DNA of 5,381 nt from positions 1 through 5,381 of the forward strand of contig JAJYBQ010000171.1 of assembly GCA_021778935.1 (NCBI GenBank), in the 5' to 3' direction. The DNA is from Pseudomonadota bacterium (GTDB lineage: Bacteria; Pseudomonadota; Gammaproteobacteria; Burkholderiales; Burkholderiaceae). This document shows positions 1 through 5,381 of the stretch, in pieces (within the stretch, counting starts at the first letter, position 1; each line of letters begins with the position of its first letter). A program made the translations under genes and the position numbers. The notes below the pieces were generated by a model, which saw only the letters and a program-made list of their open reading frames with translations, was not told the DNA's origin and ran no database searches.

Positions 1-2
1 AA

Positions 3-74
3 ATGGATCTTGATTCTCGTTCTGGCAATGCGTCCCTACGTGCAGTCTATCCGATTCACCGAAGCCGAGAATGA
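3..74 (+). other. Possible 3' end of an upstream gene, or leader of the first gene
   Basis: The frame starting at base 3 is open from the window edge to a TGA at 72-74. This TGA overlaps the ATG of the first gene at 71 in an ATGA arrangement, the classic form of translationally coupled genes. The 23 visible codons have many A/T third positions, unlike the genes downstream, so this may simply be an untranslated leader. I saw no convincing -35/-10 pair: a TTGATT at 10-15 has no acceptable -10 partner 16-18 bases further on. The sequence before base 1 is needed to choose between these readings. Confidence 0.2.
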
Positions 75-2020
75 AGCGGAACTGGCGTCACACCGTGTTT
101 ACCGCGACCGTCGCGTGGAGCGTGTATGCGGCATTCGTGGTCGCCTCGACCGCGATCATCCTGCGTCTGCTCCAGCGCGGCTTCGAGGGCATCACGCCAT
201 CCCAGCTGGTCGTCAGCATCGTGGGCATTTATCTGCTCATGATCATTCTTTCCGCCTGGCTGCTGGATCTCAATCTGCAACGGCGAAAAATCGTCCGCGA
301 ACTGCGGATCTCGGAAATCGTCTTCCAGTCGCAGGAACCGATGCTCGTCACGGACGCGAACGGCACCATTCTGCGGATCAATGAGGCATTCACGCGCGAG
401 ACCGGATACCGTGTCGACGATGTGGTCGGAAGGAATCCCCGCGTCATGCAGTCGGGGCGCCATTCCGGGGAGTTCTATCTCCAGATGTGGGAAAGCATCC
501 GCAATTCCGGCCAATGGCAAGGGGAGATCTGGGACAAGCGCAAGGATGGAACGATCTATCCGAAATGGCTGTCGATCGCCGGCGTATTCGGAGCGGACGG
601 GCGTGTCACCCACTACGTGGGCGGCTTCACCGATCTTTCCGAGCGCAAGGAGGCGGCGGCCAAAATCGCGCAGCTTGCCTACTACGATGCGTTGACGGGG
701 CTTCCCAATCGGCATCTCTTCATGGACCGCCTGCGGCACGCCTTGTCGGCCAATGCGCGCAATCAACAATATGGCGCGCTGCTCTACATCGATCTGGACA
801 AGTTCAAGATCGTCAACGATACGGTCGGCCACGAGGAAGGGGACCGGCTCCTGGGCGAAGCCGGCCGGCGCCTGCAGGAATCGGTGCGCGAAGGGGATAC
901 GGTTGCACGCCTCGGCGGCGACGAGTTCGTGATCGTGCTGGAGAACCTGGGGGCGATGTACGACGATGCCGCGTTCATGGCGCGGACGGTGTGCGAGAAG
1001 CTGGTCGCCAGGATGTCGGAGGCGTACTGGCTTGCAAACCAGGAGTTCTCCTGCCCGGCGAGCATCGGTGTGACCCTCTGGCATGGAGAGTTCCGCGGCG
1101 GCGCGAACGAATTGCTGAAGCAGGCCGACGTCGCGATGTACCAGGCGAAGCGGGCCGGCCGCAATACCGTGCGATTCTTCGATCCCGCGATCCAGATCGC
1201 GATCGAGAATCAGGCGAGGCTGGAGAGTCGTTTGCGTACCGCCCTGCAACGCAAGCAGTTCCAGCTGTATTTCCAACCGCAGGTGCAGGAAGAAGGCGCG
1301 GTGCGGGGCGCAGAGGCGCTCTTGCGCTGGAATGACCCGGAACGCGGTCCGGTTTCTCCGGCGGAGTTCATCCCGGTCGCCGAGGAGACCGGGGTGATCG
1401 TCTCCATCGGCCGGTGGGTGTTGCAGAGCGCCTGCGAACAACTCCGTCGATGGCAGGAAATTCCGGCAATGCGGACTCTGCGACTCTCGGTCAACATCAG
1501 CGCCAAGCAGTTCGGCAGCGATTCGTTTGTGTCCGAACTGGTCGAGCAGGTGCGGGCAAGCGAAGTGAACCCCGCGCTGCTCGAACTCGAGCTTACGGAG
1601 AGCGTGTTGCTCGAGAACGTCGATGACGCCATCGAAAAGATGATGGCATTGCGGAAATTGGGTATTACGTTTGCATTGGACGACTTCGGTACCGGATACT
1701 CGTCGCTTTCGTACTTGCGGAAACTCCCGCTGGACGTCGTGAAAATCGACCGCAGCTTCGTCCTGGATCTCGGCGCGAACGACAGCAGCAAGACCATCGT
1801 GCGAACGATCATTCAGATGGCGCAGAATCTGCGCCTGTGCGTGATCGCCGAGGGCGTGGAGACCGAGGCGCAGCAGCGGATCCTCTCCGGGTTCGGTTGC
1901 GACGTGTACCAGGGCTACCGGTTTGGAAGGCCGGTTGCGATCCAGGAATTCGAAACCCATCTCATGCATGCAACCATTGTTCGGAACGAAGCCGTCGCGG
2001 TTTTCCAGAAGGCGATCTGA
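71..2020 (+). CDS. Membrane-bound PAS-GGDEF-EAL protein, predicted bifunctional diguanylate cyclase/c-di-GMP phosphodiesterase
   Basis: This 649-residue signalling enzyme is predicted to make c-di-GMP from two GTP and to cleave it to pGpG at the inner membrane. Two hydrophobic helices (about 9-33 and 45-66) are joined by only about ten residues, so there is no periplasmic sensor domain. Sensing should fall to the cytoplasmic PAS/PAC domain (about 78-193). The GGDEF domain (about 199-370) has the exact signature at 282-286, metal/GTP residues D241, N249 and D258, and an RxxD inhibitory site (R273-D276) five residues before the signature. The EAL domain (about 383-635) keeps E415, N475, E507, E510, D537-D538, K558, E594 and Q614, so both activities look intact. 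The PAS ligand cannot be read from sequence; the region resembles PAS domains common in GGDEF-EAL proteins. ATG 71 is the first start after an in-frame TGA at 11-13, but its Shine-Dalgarno is weak. Domain calls are confident; the balance of the two activities is inference. Confidence 0.96.
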   Translation: MKRNWRHTVFTATVAWSVYAAFVVASTAIILRLLQRGFEGITPSQLVVSIVGIYLLMIILSAWLLDLNLQRRKIVRELRISEIVFQSQEPMLVTDANGTILRINEAFTRETGYRVDDVVGRNPRVMQSGRHSGEFYLQMWESIRNSGQWQGEIWDKRKDGTIYPKWLSIAGVFGADGRVTHYVGGFTDLSERKEAAAKIAQLAYYDALTGLPNRHLFMDRLRHALSANARNQQYGALLYIDLDKFKIVNDTVGHEEGDRLLGEAGRRLQESVREGDTVARLGGDEFVIVLENLGAMYDDAAFMARTVCEKLVARMSEAYWLANQEFSCPASIGVTLWHGEFRGGANELLKQADVAMYQAKRAGRNTVRFFDPAIQIAIENQARLESRLRTALQRKQFQLYFQPQVQEEGAVRGAEALLRWNDPERGPVSPAEFIPVAEETGVIVSIGRWVLQSACEQLRRWQEIPAMRTLRLSVNISAKQFGSDSFVSELVEQVRASEVNPALLELELTESVLLENVDDAIEKMMALRKLGITFALDDFGTGYSSLSYLRKLPLDVVKIDRSFVLDLGANDSSKTIVRTIIQMAQNLRLCVIAEGVETEAQQRILSGFGCDVYQGYRFGRPVAIQEFETHLMHATIVRNEAVAVFQKAI

Positions 2021-2045
2021 TCGTCATGCGGTCTTCGGATTGCAT

Positions 2046-2061
2046 CGGAACGCCGGTTCCG
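2046..2061 (+). other. Small inverted repeat in the gap before the globin-EAL gene
   Basis: CGGAAC (2046-2051) and GTTCCG (2056-2061) form a perfect 6-bp stem around a 4-base GCCG loop, in the 61-base gap between the first two genes. No T-run follows, so it is not a standard intrinsic terminator. It lies just before the ribosome binding site at 2068, where it could act as an mRNA stabiliser, a processing site or a small operator, or be chance in GC-rich DNA. Confidence 0.3.
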
Positions 2062-2067
2062 GATCGT

Positions 2068-2073
2068 AGGGGA
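2068..2073 (+). promoter_or_regulatory. Ribosome binding site fixing the GTG start of the globin-EAL gene
   Basis: AGGGGA lies 8 bases before GTG 2082. An in-frame TAG at 2067-2069 overlaps the site, so translation in this frame cannot begin earlier. Together these support the GTG start. Confidence 0.65.
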
Positions 2074-2081
2074 TCGACGCC

Positions 2082-4142
2082 GTGCTGAACCTCGACGTCG
2101 AATCCGTATACGGCCCGGGCACGGCAGCGGCGCTGGGCGCCGCCCCGGACGCCCTCCTGCAGCAGGCAGCGCGGGAGTTCGTGCCGCATTTCTACGCCAT
2201 TTTCGCCGGGACGCCGGAGGGCGGCCCCATCCTGGGGCGTCTGTTGCCCGAGGAGTTCGCGCATCTTCAGGCCCGGCAGACCGAGCATTTCACGATGCTC
2301 TTCGATCCCCATCTGACGCCGCCGCGCCATCTGACCGCCGCCCAGCAGGCCGGGCGCGTCCACGCGCTGATCGGCGTCGACCTGCTGATGGTTTCGGAGG
2401 CGTACACGCTCTATCAGCAGTACCTGCAGGACGAACTGCTGCCGAAGATCGAGCCGTCCTGCCGGGATGAGCTCATGCGCGCGATCATACGGAGGATCAT
2501 GGCGGATCTCCGGGGCCAGGCGCTCAGTTATCGCCGGATCGATGCCGAAGTGTCGCGCGCGATCGCGGAAATCGATCAATTGATCCATGCCACCGCCAAT
2601 TTCTCGGATCTGATCCGGGGCGCGATGGCCGTCATCGGCAACCTCGAAGGAAATTCGTCCGGTTTCTTCGCGCGGGTCGATCAGTCCGGCGAGTTGCGGA
2701 TCGAGGCATCGCAGGGAGCGGCGGGACACCGATACCATCAGGCGATGATGAGCGGCGAGATCCCGCGGATCAGCATCGATGTCAACCGGGATTCCGGTCG
2801 AGGCCCGGGCGGCATGGCCTGGCGCAGCGGCAAGGTGGTGGTTTCGGATGCATGGGCCTTGGAGCCCCGCAACGAGCCGTGGAAGAAACTGGGAATCGAA
2901 TTGGGATTCCGCGCCAGCGCGGCGATCCCCTTGCTCGGCGGCGACGGAGAGTCGATCGCCTTGCTGAGTTGGTACAGCCCATGGCCCGGGTATTTCTCGA
3001 CCCCGCGGATGAGCAATTTTTTCAATTACGTGCAGACCGCCCTCAGCCATGCGGTCAGCCGGCTCAATGCGGCGCCGGTCGTCGCGCTTTCCCTGCGGCA
3101 GTCCTATCGCGGATGGATCGCGGAGGGTCGCATTGCGCTGTTGTACCAACCGATCGTCGATCTGCGCACCGGCACGGTGACCAAGGTCGAGGCGCTGGCG
3201 CGGCTGGTCGACGATGAGGGACGGATGGTGACGCCGGACCGGTTCCTGCCGGCATGCGGGTCGGAGGAGTTGTTCACCTTGCTGCAGGCCGGTTTGCGGC
3301 GCGCAGGGGAGGATCGCGCGATCTGGACGGAAGCCGGAGTCGACCTGTCGGTCGCGTTGAACTTTCCCGCCGAAGGCGTCGGGGATCCGCGCTATGAGCG
3401 CGCCGTGTTCGAGGCGATCGAGCGTTTCCGTTTCGGCGATGGCCGGCTGACGCTCGAGATCCTGGAAAGCCGGGAAGGCAGCGATCCGATCGGGCGCCAG
3501 CAGGCGTTTTTGCAGCGGCTCCGCGATGTCGGGGTCGCCATCGCCGAGGACGATCTGGGTTCCGGGCATAGTTCCCTGCTGCGGCTCGATCGATACGCGT
3601 TCGATGAGGTCAAGATGGACCAGGAACTGGTGCGCGGTTCGGTGAGCCGCCCGCAGCGCGCGCTGGAGTTCATGCTGTACCTCGCCCGCCTGACCCATTC
3701 CTTCGGGATGCGTCTCACCGTCGAGGGACTGGAACACCGCGGCCTGATCGAAGCCGCAAGCATTCTTGGCGCCGATCAGGGGCAGGGCTACGGCATTGCG
3801 AAGCCGATGCCGATGGCCGAGATCCCGGGCTGGATCCGGCAGTTTCGTCACGACGTCAAACCCGACTTTCCGGAAACGACCCTGGGAGCCATGGCGACCT
3901 ACATGCTCTGGGATCTCGAGGTCGACACCCGGCTCGCGGACGGCGATGGCGGCGTGGTCGATCGAAGGCGGAGCGTGAAGGCATTCCTTGCCCATCGCGG
4001 CCTGCAGCGCTCGGACCTTGCCCGGCTGATCGACGAGCACTTTGCGTCGGGCGCCGCGGCGCGGGCGACGGCCCGTGTCGGCATCATCGACGGATTCACG
4101 CAGGTGTGGCTCGACGAGATCGGGCTCGACGCCGTCCGTTGA
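2082..4142 (+). CDS. Globin-coupled sensor with GAF and EAL domains, predicted gas-responsive c-di-GMP phosphodiesterase
   Basis: This 686-residue protein has no membrane segment and is predicted to be a soluble enzyme that cleaves c-di-GMP to pGpG. Residues about 20-150 match the sensor-globin family. H94, in a GRVH context, is the likely proximal haem ligand. Y38, in an HFY context, fits the distal B10 tyrosine that contacts bound O2; the 56-residue spacing resembles that in globin-coupled cyclases such as DosC. A GAF domain (about 160-328) carries GPGGMAWRSG and PWPGYFSTPR. The EAL domain (about 345-588) starts directly after it, with no GGDEF between. Catalytic positions E370, N427, E459, E462, D490-D491, K511, E548 and Q568 are all present, but the usual TES is LES (461-463) and DDFGTGY is DDLGSGH (490-496). 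A C-terminal region of about 95 residues (590-686) is unassigned. The gene follows the GGDEF-EAL gene by 61 bases, so co-transcription is likely. Haem binding, ligand and the direction of regulation are inferred. Confidence 0.94.
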   Translation: MLNLDVESVYGPGTAAALGAAPDALLQQAAREFVPHFYAIFAGTPEGGPILGRLLPEEFAHLQARQTEHFTMLFDPHLTPPRHLTAAQQAGRVHALIGVDLLMVSEAYTLYQQYLQDELLPKIEPSCRDELMRAIIRRIMADLRGQALSYRRIDAEVSRAIAEIDQLIHATANFSDLIRGAMAVIGNLEGNSSGFFARVDQSGELRIEASQGAAGHRYHQAMMSGEIPRISIDVNRDSGRGPGGMAWRSGKVVVSDAWALEPRNEPWKKLGIELGFRASAAIPLLGGDGESIALLSWYSPWPGYFSTPRMSNFFNYVQTALSHAVSRLNAAPVVALSLRQSYRGWIAEGRIALLYQPIVDLRTGTVTKVEALARLVDDEGRMVTPDRFLPACGSEELFTLLQAGLRRAGEDRAIWTEAGVDLSVALNFPAEGVGDPRYERAVFEAIERFRFGDGRLTLEILESREGSDPIGRQQAFLQRLRDVGVAIAEDDLGSGHSSLLRLDRYAFDEVKMDQELVRGSVSRPQRALEFMLYLARLTHSFGMRLTVEGLEHRGLIEAASILGADQGQGYGIAKPMPMAEIPGWIRQFRHDVKPDFPETTLGAMATYMLWDLEVDTRLADGDGGVVDRRRSVKAFLAHRGLQRSDLARLIDEHFASGAAARATARVGIIDGFTQVWLDEIGLDAVR

Positions 4143-4192
4143 TCGGGATGCGGACCCGGTGCGGACGAGCGGGGTGCCGACGGGCTGCGAAC

Positions 4193-4221
4193 TTGCGCCG
4201 GTGGCGGGCGGAGCGGATGAT
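4193..4221 (+). promoter_or_regulatory. Weak candidate sigma70-type promoter before the WxxGxW gene
   Basis: TTGCGC (4193-4198) and GATGAT (4216-4221) are separated by 17 bases. They match the -35 and -10 consensus at 3 and 4 of 6 positions. A start near 4228 would leave a leader of about 26 bases containing the ribosome binding site. In GC-rich DNA such a match can be chance, and read-through from the upstream gene is just as possible. Confidence 0.2.
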
Positions 4222-4239
4222 CCCGTCCGGAACCGTGAC

Positions 4240-4245
4240 GGAGGA
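4240..4245 (+). promoter_or_regulatory. Strong ribosome binding site deciding the GTG start of the WxxGxW gene
   Basis: GGAGGA lies 8 bases before GTG 4254. An in-frame TGA at 4236-4238 rules out any start further upstream. The next in-frame ATG codons (residues 16-17) would fall inside the signal peptide core, so GTG is preferred. A 5-bp stem (CCGTC 4223-4227 with GACGG 4237-4241) could partly cover this site. Confidence 0.75.
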
Positions 4246-4253
4246 ACCAGCGC

Positions 4254-5381
4254 GTGAAACGGGATGCGGGTTTTCGACTTGCGGGCCTGGTGGCCCTGAT
4301 GATGATCGTCTTTTCCGGCTCCGCGGCGCAGGCGGAGCCGGCATACGACAACGGCTACACCTACCAGACCTTGCCGCCTCCTCCTCCCGCCGAGGACGGT
4401 TACCCTCCGCCGCCCGGGCTGCCGGACGCGGGGTATGACCAGTCCTACTATCCACCGGTCACATCCCTGGACCAGGTTCCGGCGATTCCCGGCGATCCGG
4501 TGCCGGAATTCGGGGACGGCGCGTATGACTACGCCCCCCCGCCCATGCCGGTCGTGAGCGTGTACCTGCAACCGGCGCTGGTGGAACCACCGCCGATCGC
4601 CATCCCGTGGGCGCCGCCGCCGATGCTGGTCGAGGTGCCGCCGCCCATGCCGTTCTTCGGCGCGGTCTGGACGGGCGGTTACTGGGCGTGGCAGGGGCAG
4701 TGGGTCTGGGCGGCGGGACAGTGGATGGCCCCGCCGATGGCGGGGTACCTCTGGACGCAGCCCTACTATGAAAACCGCAACGGCATGGTGATCTTCATCC
4801 CCGGTTTCTGGCGCGGTCCGGGGGTGATGTTCATGCGGCCTCCGCTCGTCGCGGTGGTTCCGGTCGTCCGGATCGCGCCGGGCGTGATCGTCGGGCCTCG
4901 GCCCATCGGTCCCAACGGTTGCTTCGTGCCCGCGCCGCCCGGATCGCGTCTCGGCCTGATCGTTTCGGCGCCGATCGGCACGGCCCCGGCCGTGGTCGTC
5001 GGTGCGCCGCCTGTCATCCGGGCCGGCATGCGCGTCGGGTTCGCGGGCGGCGGGCGCGTGCGCATCACGGCGCCGGCGGGCGTTGCGGAAAGCGGACGCC
5101 CGGTGTCGCTGCTGGCGCCCGCCGCGGCCCGTCTCGCGGCAGCCCAGCGTCCGGTGGTGCGCATGCTGGCGCCGCCGCCCGCGGTACGCACCCCGATGCG
5201 CGGATTTTCCTTGCGCGAAGGGGCGCCGCGGCTGCCGCCGGCGCGGATCGTGCGCCCGCAGGCAAGTCGCCCGGCATGGTTGCAGCGCGCGCCGCAGCAA
5301 CCGATGCGGGGTCCGGGCGGGGCGGGGAACGCGCCGCCGTCGCGGGGGTTCCCGCCGCAGCGGTTCCGGTCGGAGGGCGCG
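4254..5381 (+). CDS. Exported proline-rich WxxGxW-repeat protein, 3' end cut off by the window
   Basis: 376 codons are visible and the frame is still open at the last base, so the C-terminus is missing. The product begins with a Sec signal peptide: basic MKR, a hydrophobic core (about 8-20) and an AQA cleavage site at 25-27, giving a periplasmic, outer-membrane or surface protein. Residues 28-130 are rich in proline and tyrosine with few predicted helices. Residues 139-186 form the only recognisable module: WTGGYW, WAAGQW, a degenerate WTQPYY and FIPGFW, spaced 13-15 residues apart. This matches the proteobacterial WxxGxW/YXWGXW repeat family, whose function is not established. The rest (about 190-376) is a low-complexity stretch of P, A, V, G and R with a basic tail, and C223 is the only cysteine. 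It lies 111 bases after the globin-EAL gene. The start is supported by the GGAGGA site at 4240. Coding status is well supported by the signal peptide, start context and repeat motif; the role is unknown. Confidence 0.85.
   Translation, partial: MKRDAGFRLAGLVALMMIVFSGSAAQAEPAYDNGYTYQTLPPPPPAEDGYPPPPGLPDAGYDQSYYPPVTSLDQVPAIPGDPVPEFGDGAYDYAPPPMPVVSVYLQPALVEPPPIAIPWAPPPMLVEVPPPMPFFGAVWTGGYWAWQGQWVWAAGQWMAPPMAGYLWTQPYYENRNGMVIFIPGFWRGPGVMFMRPPLVAVVPVVRIAPGVIVGPRPIGPNGCFVPAPPGSRLGLIVSAPIGTAPAVVVGAPPVIRAGMRVGFAGGGRVRITAPAGVAESGRPVSLLAPAAARLAAAQRPVVRMLAPPPAVRTPMRGFSLREGAPRLPPARIVRPQASRPAWLQRAPQQPMRGPGGAGNAPPSRGFPPQRFRSEGA
4668..4811 (+). repeat. Block of four WxxGxW-like hexads inside the exported protein gene
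   Basis: In the translated frame, hexads begin at residues 139 (WTGGYW), 152 (WAAGQW), 167 (WTQPYY, degenerate) and 181 (FIPGFW), a period of 13-15 residues. The repeat is visible at protein level, not as a DNA direct repeat. It probably folds as short aromatic-rich beta strands; that structure is inference. Confidence 0.7.

Noticed and set aside
10..384. A 124-codon frame starting TTG at the window start
   Set aside because: Most of it overlaps the first gene in another frame and translates to Arg/His-rich sequence with no domain.
56..1969. A 637-codon open frame on the minus strand
   Set aside because: It lies antisense to the GGDEF-EAL gene, whose sense frame carries complete catalytic motifs. 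The antisense product shows no family signature.
2520..2620. A cluster of GATC sites, as seen in some replication origins
   Set aside because: The sites lie inside the globin-EAL coding region and arise from Ile, Asp and neighbouring codons. There are no DnaA-box-like or AT-rich elements beside them.
4223..4241. Possible terminator or attenuator hairpin before the WxxGxW gene
   Set aside because: The stem has only 5 bp, with a 9-base loop and no following T-run. It is more likely chance in GC-rich DNA, although it touches the ribosome binding site.
4106..4438. A 110-codon + strand frame across the second gap
   Set aside because: It conflicts with the signal-peptide gene at 4254, which has a strong ribosome binding site, a Sec signal and a recognisable repeat module.
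1962..5300. A 1112-codon open frame on the minus strand
   Set aside because: It runs antisense through two well-supported genes and the gaps between them. Its product is Arg/Pro/His-rich with no recognisable domain, typical of the stop-poor complementary frame of GC-rich genes.

Overview
The window is a GC-rich bacterial stretch with three genes in tandem on the + strand. They have short gaps, no strong terminator between them, and standard Shine-Dalgarno spacing at the second and third. Gene content (GGDEF/EAL signalling proteins, a sensor globin, a WxxGxW-repeat exported protein) and base composition suggest a proteobacterium, probably beta-, gamma- or Acidithiobacillia-like. The sequence alone does not fix the genus.

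Layout: (1) 71-2020 encodes a membrane-anchored PAS-GGDEF-EAL protein in which the residues for c-di-GMP synthesis, product inhibition and c-di-GMP hydrolysis all look intact. (2) After 61 bases, 2082-4142 encodes a soluble sensor-globin/GAF/EAL protein. It has a likely haem-binding N-terminus, no GGDEF domain, a slightly divergent but catalytically complete EAL domain, and a C-terminal extension of about 95 residues that I cannot assign. (3) After 111 bases, a GTG-started gene opens at 4254 and runs off the window end at 5381. It encodes an exported proline-rich protein with a Sec signal peptide and a short block of WxxGxW hexads.

Read together, the first two genes look like a local c-di-GMP module: a membrane enzyme that could make and break c-di-GMP, beside a soluble, probably O2- or gas-responsive phosphodiesterase. 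The third product is an envelope or surface protein of unknown function. Its link to c-di-GMP rests only on position and may be chance.

Both strands contain very long overlapping open frames, including one of 1112 codons antisense to genes 2 and 3. These are best read as high-GC shadow frames. No RNA genes, mobile elements, CRISPR arrays or attachment sites were seen. The most unusual items are the globin-GAF-EAL architecture without GGDEF and its unassigned C-terminal extension.
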